The position numbers and the translations under genes were made by a program. A stretch of DNA of 64,000 nt from contig JADCGS010000034.1 of the NCBI GenBank assembly GCA_020248865.1, positions 110,481 through 174,480 of the forward strand. The letters are read 5' to 3'. The stretch comes from Burkholderiales bacterium (GTDB lineage: Bacteria > Pseudomonadota > Gammaproteobacteria > Burkholderiales > Burkholderiaceae_F). A model generated the notes under the pieces. It made no database searches. It saw nothing but the letters and a program-made list of their open reading frames with translations, and was not told the DNA's origin. This document shows positions 34,488 to 43,591 of the stretch, one piece after another (positions within the stretch are counted from its first letter, which is position 1; each line of letters starts with the position of its first letter).

Positions 34488-35228
34488 GTGCGCACCGACG
34501 CCTTTGTCTATACCCCGCGTGGCCGCCTCGACCGGCAGGACTACGTCAAGCAGTTCGCGCCGCTGGTGCGGCGCCTGGCGCACCAGATGGTGGCGCGGCT
34601 GCCCGCCAACGTCGAGCTCGACGACATGGTGCAGGCCGGCATGATCGGCCTGATGGATGCGGTCGGCCGCTTCGAGGAAAGCCAGGGCACGCAGTTCGAG
34701 GTCTACGCGGCCAGCCGCATCCGCGGCGCCATGCTCGACGAGCTGCGCGCCAACGACTGGCTGCCGCGCTCGGCGCGCAAGAGCCAGCGCGACATCGAGA
34801 ACGCGATCCACCGGCTGGAGGGCAAGCTCAAGCGCGCCCCTGCCGAGGCGGAGATCGCGCGCGAGCTGAACATCAGCGTCGCCGAGTACCAGGAGATGCT
34901 GAACGAGGCGCGCGGCGCGCAGCTCATCTACTTCGACGACCTGGGCGGCCGGACCGACGACGAGGACTACCTCGAGCGCCACGTGGCCGACCCGGCGGAA
35001 GACGGCGGCGACCCCGGGGCGATCCTGCGCGACAAGCGCTTCCGCACCGCGCTGGTGGCCGCCATCGAGCAGTTGCCCGAGCGCGAGCGCCAGCTGATGG
35101 GCATGTACTACGAGCAGGACATGAACCTGCGCGAGATCGGTGCCGTCATGGGCGTGACCGAGTCGCGCGTGTGCCAGTTGCACAGCCAGGCGGTGGCGCG
35201 CCTGCGCGCCCGGCTCAAGAGCTGGTAG
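34488..35228 (+). CDS. fliA: Flagellar sigma factor FliA (sigma-28)
   Basis: FliA directs RNA polymerase to late flagellar promoters. The 246-residue protein has sigma region 2 (APLVRRLAHQMVARLPANVE, ELDDMVQAGMIGLMDAV), region 3 (AEIARELNISVAEYQEML), and the region 4 helix-turn-helix (LREIGAVMGVTESRVCQLHS). GTG at 34488 has AGGAG 5 bp upstream; GTG at 34482 is also possible. It ends the flhB-A-F-G-fliA unit, whose promoter is itself sigma-28-like. FlgM at 40.8 kb is its expected anti-sigma factor. Confidence 0.96.
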   Translation: MRTDAFVYTPRGRLDRQDYVKQFAPLVRRLAHQMVARLPANVELDDMVQAGMIGLMDAVGRFEESQGTQFEVYAASRIRGAMLDELRANDWLPRSARKSQRDIENAIHRLEGKLKRAPAEAEIARELNISVAEYQEMLNEARGAQLIYFDDLGGRTDDEDYLERHVADPAEDGGDPGAILRDKRFRTALVAAIEQLPERERQLMGMYYEQDMNLREIGAVMGVTESRVCQLHSQAVARLRARLKSW

Positions 35229-35367
35229 CGCCTCGGACCGGGTGCGGACTCAAGCGCCGCGCCGGCCCCGCCTTCATGCGATCCAGCGGCCGCGCAGCCG
35301 CCGGCCCGAGCCGGCGGACCCGTCGCGCGGTTCGATCGACTCTGCCCGTCTCGTTCCCCGCCTGACG

Positions 35368-35537
35368 TGGCCCGGATCTTTCATCAGAGACGCGGGTCTT
35401 GCGCGGATGCCCGCGCGGGCGCCGCGCAAACCCGCGTAGCCCCGACCAACCCAAATGGCTCTGGTCGAGTGCAGGCTGGCGCCGCGCCTTACAGAGGCAA
35501 GTCGTGGATGCACGGGGGCGACCCGGTGAAACATCCG
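35368..35537. repeat. MITE-like repeat copy 2, internally deleted (about 170 bp)
   Basis: It begins GCCCGGATCTTTCATCAGAG and ends GGTGAAACATCCG, as in the other copies. The middle block with CAGATTGCGCGAG and the following hairpin is missing, so this copy is about 80 bp shorter. It fills the 470-bp gap between fliA and the first chemoreceptor gene and has lost the terminal TAG at one end. Confidence 0.7.
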
Positions 35538-35698
35538 TACTGCCGCCCGCGCGGCCCCGCGCTGCCGCTGCGCCAAAGCGCCGAAATACGGGGTTGACCT
35601 GCACGCATATCGGGCCGCTTCGCAGCGACCGCTTGCCCGACACTGGCGTGCATGAGGGAGTGTTAGCTCGCGTAATCAACTAGATGGAGATTCGATCC

Positions 35699-37243
35699 AT
35701 GAATTCACTGAAATCCATGCTGCTCATCCAGGTGGCCGCGGCGCTGGCCGCCTGCGGGCTGCTGCTGGCCACCGCGCTGTACAGCGGCCATCGCCTGGGT
35801 GCCGATGCGCAACGCACCTTCGTGGCCAAGGACGTGACGGCCGACATCCTGCCGCCGCCGATGTACCTGATCGAGATGAGGCTGGTGCTGTCGCAGGGCA
35901 TCGAAGGCACGCTCAAGCCCGAGGCGGCGGTCGCCGAGGTGAACCGCCTGGACAAGGAGTACCAGGCGCGCGTCGAGCACTGGAAAGCCAATCCGCCGTT
36001 TGGTCTTGAGACCGACCTGCTCGGCGCGCAGCACCGCGCCGCCGGTCAGTTCGTCAGTGCGGCCCGCAACGACATCCTGCCGCCGCTGCTGGCGGGCGAC
36101 CGCGAGGCGGCGCGCCGCGCCCTCGAACAGGTTCACGCCCTGTATCTGGAGCACCGCGCCGGCGTCGACGCCACGGTCAAGCGCTCCAATGACTTCGCCG
36201 CCGCCGCGATGGCGAGCTTTGACCGGGTCAACTCGGCCGTGGCGGTGATCGTCATGGGGGTGTTCGCCACCGCCGCCGTGCTGCTGTCGCTGTGCTTCTT
36301 CTGGGTGCGGCGCAGTGTCTGGCGCGCCGTCGGCGCCGAGCCGGCCGAGATTGCTGCCGCCGCGCGCACCGCGGCCGAGGGCGACCTGAGCCAGCCGATC
36401 GCCACCGCGCATCCGGACAGCGTGGCCGGTTCGCTCGAGTCGATGCGCCGGCGGATCGCGGCAGTGGTGGGCGAGGTGCGCTCCGGCGTGGAGTCGGTGA
36501 GCACGGCCAGCCGCGAGATCGCGCAGGGCAACCAGGATCTGTCCAGCCGCACCGAGCAGCAGGCGAGCAACCTGCAGCAGACCGCGGCGTCGATGGAGCA
36601 GATGACCTCCAGCGTGAAGACCAGCGCCGAGAACGCGCGCCAGGCCAATCAGCTCGCCGCCAGCGCATCCGAGGTGGCGCAGCGCGGCGGCGCGGTGGTC
36701 AACGACGTGGTCGCCACGATGGACGAGATCAGCGCGCAGAGCCGCAAGATCGCCGAGATCATCGGCGTCATCGACGGCATCGCCTTCCAGACCAACATCC
36801 TGGCGCTCAATGCCGCGGTCGAGGCCGCGCGGGCCGGCGAGCAGGGCCGCGGCTTTGCCGTGGTGGCCGGCGAGGTACGCAATCTGGCGCAGCGCAGCGC
36901 GCAGGCCGCGCGCGAGATCAAGGTACTCATCTCCGAGTCGGTGACGCGGGTCGAAGGCGGCGCGGTGCTGGTCAACGACGCCGGCCGCACCATGTCCGAG
37001 ATCGTCAGCCAGGTGCAGCGCGTGACCGACCTGATCGGCGAGATCACCAGCAGCACGATGGAACAGTCCAGCGGGCTGTCGCAGGTCAACCAGGCGGTCA
37101 CGCAACTGGACCAGGTGACGCAGCAGAACGCGGCGCTGGTCGAGCAGAGCGCGGCGGCGGCCACCAGCCTGAGCGAGCAGGCGCAGCGCCTGGCGCAGTC
37201 GGTCTCGGTGTTTCGCGTGCAGCCGCAGATGGCCGCGGCTTGA
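35699..37243 (+). CDS. Methyl-accepting chemotaxis protein 1
   Basis: A chemoreceptor of 514 residues. It has an N-terminal membrane helix (about residues 6-25), a periplasmic four-helix-type sensor region (about 30-180), a second membrane helix (about 185-210), a HAMP-like segment, and the signalling domain with the receptor tip ([20 protein letters not shown]) and [20 protein letters not shown] at 35699 with GGAG upstream was chosen over 35684. The ligand cannot be inferred. No che kinase gene is nearby. The signalling half is nearly identical to receptor 2, suggesting duplication. Confidence 0.93.
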   Translation: MNSLKSMLLIQVAAALAACGLLLATALYSGHRLGADAQRTFVAKDVTADILPPPMYLIEMRLVLSQGIEGTLKPEAAVAEVNRLDKEYQARVEHWKANPPFGLETDLLGAQHRAAGQFVSAARNDILPPLLAGDREAARRALEQVHALYLEHRAGVDATVKRSNDFAAAAMASFDRVNSAVAVIVMGVFATAAVLLSLCFFWVRRSVWRAVGAEPAEIAAAARTAAEGDLSQPIATAHPDSVAGSLESMRRRIAAVVGEVRSGVESVSTASREIAQGNQDLSSRTEQQASNLQQTAASMEQMTSSVKTSAENARQANQLAASASEVAQRGGAVVNDVVATMDEISAQSRKIAEIIGVIDGIAFQTNILALNAAVEAARAGEQGRGFAVVAGEVRNLAQRSAQAAREIKVLISESVTRVEGGAVLVNDAGRTMSEIVSQVQRVTDLIGEITSSTMEQSSGLSQVNQAVTQLDQVTQQNAALVEQSAAAATSLSEQAQRLAQSVSVFRVQPQMAAA

Positions 37244-37898
37244 AGCCGTATCCGGCTTGCGCCGCGCTGCCGCTGCCGGCGCGTTGCGCGAGCCGGTCGG
37301 CCTTGCCGGGCATGGTGAACGCGTCGCTCGGCTTGCGCACGGATCGAGTGCGCCACGGGCCCGCGGGGCCCACACCCCGGTGTTGACCTCGGCTTTCGCC
37401 TCGACCCCGTAGCGCCCCGGTTGGGTCGTCCATTGCGGCGCCGCGGTCCGCAGCACGGGTGCTCCGGCGCCTGGGCAGCGGTGCGCGCCGCGCTGGGCCA
37501 CGCGTCGAGCAGATCATCTGCCAGCCGCAGCGGATACCCGCCCGTTGCCCAAGCCGCAGATCCGGCGGCGCCGATCCGTGTGAACGGGCCCGCCTTGCCT
37601 GCCGCTGCCCTTCTACCTGAGGGAGCGGTGCACCCGTGCCCGCCCTGCAGATCCCGCCACAGCGCCAGCCGCGCCGCGCATGGCGTGCCGGCGGCGCACG
37701 CAGCCATGGGCGACGGCAAAGGCCAGCGCGCAACGCAGCTGCCCCGTAAACGGCCTCGCGCGCTGCGTGAACGCGACGCACGGTGCGGGGCAGCGCGAAT
37801 GGCCGCCGCTTTCCCCGCCCTTTTTTCCGGATTGGCGTCTGGAGACTTACCTAGGATTGTCCAAGACAACTTGGCAACCAATCAGGGGGACTCCACTC
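37244..37898. other. Long gap between chemoreceptor genes, no gene seen
   Basis: This 655-bp stretch has only out-of-phase open frames with Arg/Ala-rich, non-protein-like composition. No promoter of the sigma-28 type, terminator or repeat of the families described here was found. A ribosome site (CAGGGGGA) near its right end serves the second receptor. Confidence 0.6.
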
Positions 37899-39641
37899 AT
37901 GTCATTCAACCAACTCCGAATCGGCCGACGTCTGGCGCTTGCCTTTGCGCTTCCGGCCCTGCTCGCCGCCGCGCTGGCTGGCGTGGCGGTCGTGAACCTG
38001 CGCACGCTGAACGCCGATTTGACGTATATCGACAAGGATCTGATACCCAAGCTGGAGCGCATGACCGTGCTGTCCAACAGCGTGCAGGAGATCTCCGGCG
38101 CTATGCGCAGCAGCCTGCTGCAGGGCGAAAGCGAGGCCGTGCGGCGCGATCTGAAGTTGATCGAGGACAGCCGGGCCCGAGTGGTCGAGGCGCTGAAGTT
38201 CCTCGATGGGCAGGTGACGGCACCCAAGGCGCTGGCTGCGCTGAACGAGATGAAGGCGGCACGCGAGCAGTATGCGCCGCATCAGCAACGCTTTATCGAT
38301 CTGATGAGCAAGGGCGAGCGGGCCGAAGCGATGCAGCTCTTCGCCGATCGGATCGATGGCCTGCAGAAAGCCTACCGCGCGCGAATCGAGGCGATGATCG
38401 ATGCGCAGACGGCGGTGGTGCACGAGGCAGCCGCAGGAGCCGAGGCGGACTACCGCAACGCGCTCACGCTGATGGGGGTGGCGCTGACCTTGACGCTGGC
38501 TCTGACGGGCTGGATGGGCTGGCTTCTGACCCGCTCGATCACCAGGCCGCTGGAGCAGGCGGTGCAGCAGGCTGGCCGCATTGCCCAGGGCGACCTCACG
38601 ACGCAGATCGAGGTGCGCGGCAAGGATGAGGTGGCCGCGCTGATGCAGGCGATGGCCGGTATGCAGCAGGCGCTGCACACCTTGGTGTCGCAGGTGCGCA
38701 CGGGGGTCGATTCGGTCAACACGGCCAGCCGCGAGATTGCGCAGGGCAATGCCGATCTTTCGGCGCGTACCGAGCAGCAGGCCAGCAACCTGCAGCAGAC
38801 GGCGGCCAGCATGGAGCAGATGCCCAGCGCCGTGAAGCAGAACGCCGATGCGGCCAAGCAGGCCAATCAGCTCGCCAGTTCGGCCTCGCAGGTGGCGGAA
38901 ATGGGCGGCTCGGTGGTCGGTCAGGTGGTCTCTACCATGGACGACATCAGCGCCAGCAGCAAGAAGATCGCCGAGATCATCAGCGTCATCGACGGCATCG
39001 CGTTCCAGACCAACATCCTGGCGCTCAATGCCGCGGTGGAGGCGGCGCGCGCCGGCGAGCAGGGCCGCGGGTTTGCAGTGGTGGCCGGCGAGGTGCGCAA
39101 TCTCGCGCAGCGCAGCGCGCAGGCTGCGCGCGAGATCAAGAGCCTGATTTCCGACAGCGTGAGCAAGGTGGAAACCGGCAGCACGCAGGTGCAGCAGGCT
39201 GGCGCCACGATGGCCGAGATCGTCACGCAAGTGAAGCGGGTGACAGATCTGATCGGCGAGATCACCAGTTCGACGCTGGAGCAGAGCAGCGGCATCAGCC
39301 AGGTCAATCAGGCCGTGACACAACTGGATCAGGTGACGCAGCAGAACGCCGCGCTGGTCGAAGAGAGTGCTGCGGCCGCGCAGAGCCTCAGCGATCAGTC
39401 GCTGCGGCTCAGCTCGGCCGTGGCCGTGTTCAAGCTGAGCAGCGCGGATTTGGGCCAGGTCGTCGAGCCGGCGAGCCGCAGCGAGCCTCAGCCCGTCGCG
39501 CGGCCGAAGGTCCCGGTGGCGGCGGAGCGCAAGCAGGCGGCCGCTGCGCGCCCGGCCATGAGCAAGCCGCGCCCGGTTGTCGCGGCGGCGTCCGCGACCA
39601 GCGGTGCGGGCGGCGGGTCGGACAACTGGAACGAGTTCTAG
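37899..39641 (+). CDS. Methyl-accepting chemotaxis protein 2
   Basis: A chemoreceptor of 580 residues. It has an N-terminal helix (about residues 10-31), a four-helix-bundle sensor domain of the 4HB_MCP type ([19 protein letters not shown], 35-185), a second membrane helix (about 190-210), and a HAMP domain ([20 protein letters not shown]). The signalling domain contains the tip sequence [20 protein letters not shown]. The C-terminal tail is Ala/Pro/Lys-rich and ends DNWNEF, unlike receptor 1. ATG at 37899 is preceded by CAGGGGGA. Confidence 0.94.
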   Translation: MSFNQLRIGRRLALAFALPALLAAALAGVAVVNLRTLNADLTYIDKDLIPKLERMTVLSNSVQEISGAMRSSLLQGESEAVRRDLKLIEDSRARVVEALKFLDGQVTAPKALAALNEMKAAREQYAPHQQRFIDLMSKGERAEAMQLFADRIDGLQKAYRARIEAMIDAQTAVVHEAAAGAEADYRNALTLMGVALTLTLALTGWMGWLLTRSITRPLEQAVQQAGRIAQGDLTTQIEVRGKDEVAALMQAMAGMQQALHTLVSQVRTGVDSVNTASREIAQGNADLSARTEQQASNLQQTAASMEQMPSAVKQNADAAKQANQLASSASQVAEMGGSVVGQVVSTMDDISASSKKIAEIISVIDGIAFQTNILALNAAVEAARAGEQGRGFAVVAGEVRNLAQRSAQAAREIKSLISDSVSKVETGSTQVQQAGATMAEIVTQVKRVTDLIGEITSSTLEQSSGISQVNQAVTQLDQVTQQNAALVEESAAAAQSLSDQSLRLSSAVAVFKLSSADLGQVVEPASRSEPQPVARPKVPVAAERKQAAAARPAMSKPRPVVAAASATSGAGGGSDNWNEF

Positions 39642-40257
39642 CCCGGCGGTCTGATCGGGTTCGCCGGACGGGCGTGGTGTGCGCCTGTCTTTGCGCGGGC
39701 GGCTGCGCCCGACCGGCGCCGCCTCGCCGGAGCGGGCCGGCCTCGGCAAGCGGTGCGCTCTTGCATCGACGGGCAGACGGGCGAGGGCGACGGAGGGAGT
39801 CAGCGCGGTGCCGCAGCTCGGACGGGTTGCGGCCGGTCGGCCGAGCGGTCCTGTCCCGAGCCGCAGGCAGGGGTGAGCATCGCGCGCTGGCTACGGCGCG
39901 ATCGCGGTGGCGGCGGGATCGCTCAGGCGGGGCGACAGGGCGCGACGGTTTGCGCGTTGCAGACGGGTCGGGCAGCGGGTGAGCACGACGCCCCGCCGCT
40001 CGCGCCGAGCGGCTGCAGACTGTGACTCGACGCTTTGGACAAACGCGGCTTTCGGGGCAGGCGGCCTGACGCGGCGAGCGGCTGCCGCTGTCAGGACTCA
40101 AAGCCTGTCAAGAGCCTACTGCGCGGCCCGATCTCGCGCTTGCGCAGCTCGCCGTACCACTCTGCACCGGTCCGCCGCTCGGCTCGACCTCGGGCCGCTC
40201 GCGACGCTTTTTCCCAGGCCATCAAGGACAAGGAGCCGGCGCGCGGCGCCGCGTCGG
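39642..40257. other. Gap between chemoreceptor 2 and flgN, no gene seen
   Basis: About 616 bp without a supported gene. Open frames here are Arg/Ala/Gly-rich and look like chance reading of GC-rich DNA. No terminator with a T-run was found for the converging transcription units. Confidence 0.55.
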
Positions 40258-40635
40258 TCAGGCCGAGGCCGCAGAGCGTGACGCCGCGCCCGTCTCGATG
40301 CGGCCGCCGGCGCCATAGGTGGTTGCCTGCGCAGCGCCGACGAGCGCCTCCAGGCGCCCGCGGTTGACCGCGGCGCGGGCGGCCAGCAGGGCCGCGTTGA
40401 GTTCATTCAGGCGTTTGAGTTCAGCAACGCGGCGGCGCGCTGCAGTGCCGATCACGGGAAGCTGGGGCAACGCACCGTTGAGCTGTCCGAGCAGGTCGTC
40501 CTTGACCTGGCGCTGCACCTCGAGCGGCTCGACTGCGCCCTCGACGAGCGCGCTGCGCTCCTCGTCCAGGCAGGCCTGCAACTGCTCCAGCAGGCTGTCC
40601 AGACCGATGGTGCATGGGCTCACGGCGGACCTCAC
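40258..40635 (-). CDS. flgN: Flagellar chaperone FlgN
   Basis: FlgN is the export chaperone for the hook-filament junction proteins FlgK and FlgL. The 125-residue product is helical, with an N-terminal LDSLLEQLQACLDEERSALV segment typical of FlgN, a middle helix (VAELKRLNELNAALLAARAA), and a Gly/Ala-rich end. The start used is GTG at 40635, two bases after the flgM stop, so translation is probably coupled. It is last in flgA-flgM-flgN. Confidence 0.85.
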   Translation of the reverse strand: MRSAVSPCTIGLDSLLEQLQACLDEERSALVEGAVEPLEVQRQVKDDLLGQLNGALPQLPVIGTAARRRVAELKRLNELNAALLAARAAVNRGRLEALVGAAQATTYGAGGRIETGAASRSAASA

Positions 40636-40637
40636 CC

Positions 40638-40937
40638 TCAGGCCTTCTTGCCGAGCAGCTCCGCCACGCTGGCGAGCAGGCGGTCGGCCACCGCTTCGGT
40701 GTTGACCTTGAATCGGCCTTCGGCCATGGCGCTGCGAACTTCCTCGACCTTGCGGGCGTCGAACTCGCCGCCGAAGCGGCTTTCCAGCTCGCTCATGCGG
40801 GTAGCCAGGTCGGACAACTGGACCTTCTCGGTTGCCGCCACCGCCTCGCCGGCCTTGGAGGCTGCGGCGCGTGCCTCGTTGCCGCTGGGCAGCAGGCGAT
40901 CGGGGCGCAGCGGTTCATTGCTCGATGAAATCTTCAC
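40638..40937 (-). CDS. flgM: Anti-sigma-28 factor FlgM
   Basis: FlgM binds FliA and is released by export after hook completion. The 99-residue product begins with the GTG reading MKISSSNEPLRPDRLLP and has the conserved C-terminal sigma-binding segment (EEVRSAMAEGRFKVNTEAV, DRLLASVAELLG). GGGAGG lies 5 bp upstream of GTG 40937, which makes this start much better than the upstream in-frame one at 40982. A sigma-28 promoter lies 55 bp upstream. It is followed by flgN. Confidence 0.94.
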   Translation of the reverse strand: MKISSSNEPLRPDRLLPSGNEARAAASKAGEAVAATEKVQLSDLATRMSELESRFGGEFDARKVEEVRSAMAEGRFKVNTEAVADRLLASVAELLGKKA

Positions 40938-40991
40938 AAAGGCCTCCCGGCAGTCCATGCCTGGCGGCAAATTGCCGCCCATTCCGCCATG

Positions 40992-41018
40992 ATTTCGGCA
41001 CGCCGGGTTGGAACTTTA
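40992..41018 (-). promoter_or_regulatory. Strong sigma-28 promoter of flgM
   Basis: On the minus strand the site is TAAAGTTC, an 11-nt spacer and GCCGAAAT, matching 13 of 16 consensus positions. It ends 55 bp before the flgM GTG. Its spacer and -10 nearly equal those of the site in the flhC 3' end. A FliA-driven flgM gives negative feedback on FliA. Confidence 0.7.
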
Positions 41019-41070
41019 AGCGCGTGCCGCCCGGCCTGCCCGGCGGAAAAGCGCCGCGCGGGCCGGCCAA

Positions 41071-41772
41071 TCAAAACACCACCTCGACCTGACGCCCGGC
41101 GCGCGCCGTGCCGCTGAGCACCCGGCCGCTGTCGGTGCGCACGCGCACCGCCTGCCCCTCCTGTGCGCTGGCCAGCGCGATCGCCTCGGCGCTGATGCTG
41201 AAGCCGCGGCCGTTGCCGATGACGCGCACCGGATCGCCCTGGCTGATCACGGTGGGCGCGCGCAGGGCCGCCAGCGGGATCGGCTGGCCAAGGCCCACCG
41301 ACCGCTGCAGCACCCGGTTGTGCAACTGGGCGGTGTCGGTGGCGACCCCCTGCGGATCGCGCGTCCACTCCACTTCCGCGACCTGGGTGTCGGCCGCCTC
41401 GAGCGCCGTGTGCGGCGCCAGCGGTCGCGTGGCCACCAGCGCCGGGCCATGGACCCGCACCGTCACCGGCACCAGAACCGACCACTGCGCGCCCTCCAGG
41501 CAGCGCAGGCCGACGCTGGCCCGCCCCCACAACCGCATGCCGGCGGGAACAAAGGCCTCCGACCGCGCGCACGGCGCCAGTTGCAGGCGGCTGTCGATGC
41601 TGCCGACCGTCACCTCGACGCGCGCGGCGCTGCCGGCAACCGCCACCGCGGCAGTGGCTTCGCGCTGCACAAACTGGCGCAGCGCCTCTGCGGAGACCGC
41701 CTGCGCGGCCATGGGCGCGGCCGCCAGTCCCAGCAGCGCCGCCCCCGAAGTGGTGAGGAGTCGTCGAATCAT
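41071..41772 (-). CDS. flgA: Flagellar P-ring assembly chaperone FlgA
   Basis: FlgA is a periplasmic chaperone for P-ring (FlgI) assembly. The 233-residue product has a signal peptide (MIRRLLTTSGAALLGLAAAP..., about 25 residues), followed by a SAF-like beta-clip domain. The C-terminal half contains PTVISQGDPVRVIGNGRGF and EGQAVRVRTDSGRVLSGTAR, typical of FlgA. It diverges from flgB and is first in flgA-flgM-flgN. A sigma-28-like promoter lies about 100 bp upstream. Confidence 0.93.
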   Translation of the reverse strand: MIRRLLTTSGAALLGLAAAPMAAQAVSAEALRQFVQREATAAVAVAGSAARVEVTVGSIDSRLQLAPCARSEAFVPAGMRLWGRASVGLRCLEGAQWSVLVPVTVRVHGPALVATRPLAPHTALEAADTQVAEVEWTRDPQGVATDTAQLHNRVLQRSVGLGQPIPLAALRAPTVISQGDPVRVIGNGRGFSISAEAIALASAQEGQAVRVRTDSGRVLSGTARAGRQVEVVF

Positions 41773-41870
41773 GGAGCCGCATTCTGGTCATGCGCGCCCG
41801 TGCGCCAACCGCCCAAATGGCGCGCGCAAGCAGGGCTTTTCCACTGATCCGACCAGGCCCCTCGAACTCA

Positions 41871-41897
41871 ATATCGTCGCTGTACAGAAAAGCTTTA
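41871..41897 (-). promoter_or_regulatory. Candidate sigma-28 promoter of flgA
   Basis: On the minus strand the site is TAAAGCTT, an 11-nt spacer and GACGATAT, matching 13 of 16 consensus positions. The leader is about 92 nt. It lies in the 147-bp divergent gap between flgA and flgB, overlapping the region that must also hold the flgB promoter. Confidence 0.6.
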
Positions 41898-41919
41898 GGG
41901 CTGACCGCAAGATTTTCCG

Positions 41920-42357
41920 ATGATCGACCGACTGACCCGCGGATTGGATTTCAACGCACAGGCGCTGCTGCTGCGCTCCGAGCGCACGCGCGTGCTGGCG
42001 TCGAACATCGCCAACGCCGACACGCCGCACTACAAGGCGCGCGACTTCGACTTTCGCGCGGCGCTGTCGCAGGCCACCGGCGTGCCGCTGGCCGCAGGCG
42101 GCGGGTCGGCGGCGGCGCTGGCGGCGCCGGCGCGTACCGCCGCCGGCCACCTCGGAGCCGGCGGGGTCGTCGCCGGCAGCAGCAGCCACGCGCCGCTGCT
42201 GTACCGCACGCCGCTGCAGACCGCGCTCGACGGCAACACGGTCGACATGGACATGGAGCGTGCCGCCTTTGCCGACAACGCGGTGCGCTACGAAGCCAGC
42301 CTGCGCTTCATCAACGGGCAGATCCGCACGCTGATGACCGCCATCAACGGGCAATGA
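41920..42357 (+). CDS. flgB: Flagellar rod protein FlgB
   Basis: FlgB is the most proximal rod subunit. The 145-residue product has the N-terminal motif SERTRVLASNIANADTPHYK typical of rod/hook proteins and the C-terminal helix (NAVRYEASLRFINGQIRTLM). The middle is Ala/Gly-rich. It is first in flgBCDEFGHIJKL. No clear ribosome site lies directly before the ATG. It is separated from flgC by a 137-bp spacer with degenerate repeat character. Confidence 0.95.
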   Translation: MIDRLTRGLDFNAQALLLRSERTRVLASNIANADTPHYKARDFDFRAALSQATGVPLAAGGGSAAALAAPARTAAGHLGAGGVVAGSSSHAPLLYRTPLQTALDGNTVDMDMERAAFADNAVRYEASLRFINGQIRTLMTAINGQ

Positions 42358-42385
42358 ACATGACCTTCGGCAGGTGTCTGGGGAT

Positions 42386-42472
42386 GATGCTCGGCTGGCG
42401 CGCGGCCATGATGGCCGCCGCGCGGCCCGTTAGGGGCGCAGCGCACGCCCGGGTCACGGGCGCCGCAGGCGC
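42386..42472 (+). repeat. Degenerate flg-operon spacer repeat A, before flgC
   Basis: This spacer starts GATGCTCGGCTGGCGCG and ends GGCGCCGCAGGCGC. It is about three-quarters identical to spacer B (47619-47700) and shares its outer blocks with spacer C (44814-44901). Confidence 0.5.
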
Positions 42473-42494
42473 TTCATGTCTATAGGAGATCGCG

Positions 42495-42902
42495 ATGTCC
42501 CTGTTCAAGGTGTTCCAGGTCTCCGGCTCCGCAGTCAGCGCGCAGAGCCAGCGGCTCAACGTGGTCTCCAGCAACCTGGCCAACGCCGACAGCGTGGCCG
42601 GGCCCGACGGGCAGCCGTACAAGGCGCGTCAGGTGCTGTTCCAGACGCAGATGATGGACACCGAGGGCAGCGCCGCCGGCGTGCGGGTGGCCAACGTCAT
42701 CGAGGACAGCGCCGCGCCGCGGCGGCTGCATGACCCCGATCATCCGCTGGCCGACGACAACGGCTACGTGACCATGACCAACGTGAACGTGGTCGAGGAG
42801 ATGGTCAACATGATCTCCGCGTCGCGCAGCTACCAGACCAACGTGGACGTGATGAACACGGCCAAGAATCTGCTGCAGAAGACCCTGCAGCTCGGGAGTT
42901 AA
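42495..42902 (+). CDS. flgC: Flagellar rod protein FlgC
   Basis: FlgC is a proximal rod subunit. The 135-residue product begins [20 protein letters not shown], contains [20 protein letters not shown], and ends with [20 protein letters not shown] and [20 protein letters not shown], all standard for FlgC. A TAGGAG ribosome site lies 7 bp upstream. It is followed by flgD after three bases. Confidence 0.96.
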   Translation: MSLFKVFQVSGSAVSAQSQRLNVVSSNLANADSVAGPDGQPYKARQVLFQTQMMDTEGSAAGVRVANVIEDSAAPRRLHDPDHPLADDNGYVTMTNVNVVEEMVNMISASRSYQTNVDVMNTAKNLLQKTLQLGS

Positions 42903-42905
42903 GCG

Positions 42906-43580
42906 ATGACTACTGCCGTCGGCAACAGCAGCGCGATCGCCACCCTGCAGCAGGCCTCTGGCGTGCGCGCGGGCGCGGACCCCGCCCGCGAACTGAACGA
43001 CCGCTTCCTCAAGCTGCTGGTCGCGCAGATGAACAACCAGGACCCGCTCAATCCGCTCGACAACGCGCAGGTCACCAGCCAGATGGCGCAGATCAACACG
43101 GTCACCGGCATCAACGGCCTGAACGAAACGGTGGAGCAGTTGATCGGCCAGTTTGCCCGGCTGGAGGCGATGCAGGCGGCGCAACTGACCGGCCGCTCGG
43201 TGCTGGTGACCGGCACCGAGGCGCGCGTCGCCACCGCCGGGGCCCCGACCGCCTTCGGCGTGGAGCTGGGGCAGCGGGCCGATGCGGTGACGGTGGAGAT
43301 CCGCGATGCTGCCGGCGCGCTGGTACGCACCCAGGCCCTGGGCAAGGCCGAGGCGGGCATCAGCCGCTTCGAGTGGGACGGCAGGAACGACGCCGGCAGC
43401 CAGGTGGCGGCGGGCAAGTACAGCATCACCGTCAAGGCGATGGCCGGCGGCAAGGAAATCGGCGCGACGCCGCTGGTGGCCCGTCGCATCGACGGCGTGA
43501 GCATCGGTGACGGCGGCGCCACGTTGAACTTCGCCGGCGGCGGCTCGGCGCGCTACGGCGACATCAGACAGATCATCTAG
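42906..43580 (+). CDS. flgD: Hook cap scaffold protein FlgD
   Basis: FlgD is the temporary cap under which hook subunits assemble. The 224-residue product has the N-terminal FlgD domain (FLKLLVAQMNNQDPLNPLDN, FTSQMAQINTV-like) and the C-terminal Ig/FLgD-Tudor-type domain with GISRFEWDGRNDAGSQVAAG. Length is normal. It is followed by flgE after 11 bp. Confidence 0.95.
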   Translation: MTTAVGNSSAIATLQQASGVRAGADPARELNDRFLKLLVAQMNNQDPLNPLDNAQVTSQMAQINTVTGINGLNETVEQLIGQFARLEAMQAAQLTGRSVLVTGTEARVATAGAPTAFGVELGQRADAVTVEIRDAAGALVRTQALGKAEAGISRFEWDGRNDAGSQVAAGKYSITVKAMAGGKEIGATPLVARRIDGVSIGDGGATLNFAGGGSARYGDIRQII

Positions 43581-43591
43581 AGGGAAACACC

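Noticed and set aside
35590..35680. Sigma-70 or sigma-28 promoter before the first chemoreceptor
   Set aside because: A TTGACC hexamer is present, but no -10 lies at a proper distance and no GCCGATAA-like element was found.
41773..41919. Promoter for flgB
   Set aside because: A promoter must exist here, but only the opposite-strand sigma-28-like site of flgA was clear. No plus-strand site reached a reportable match.
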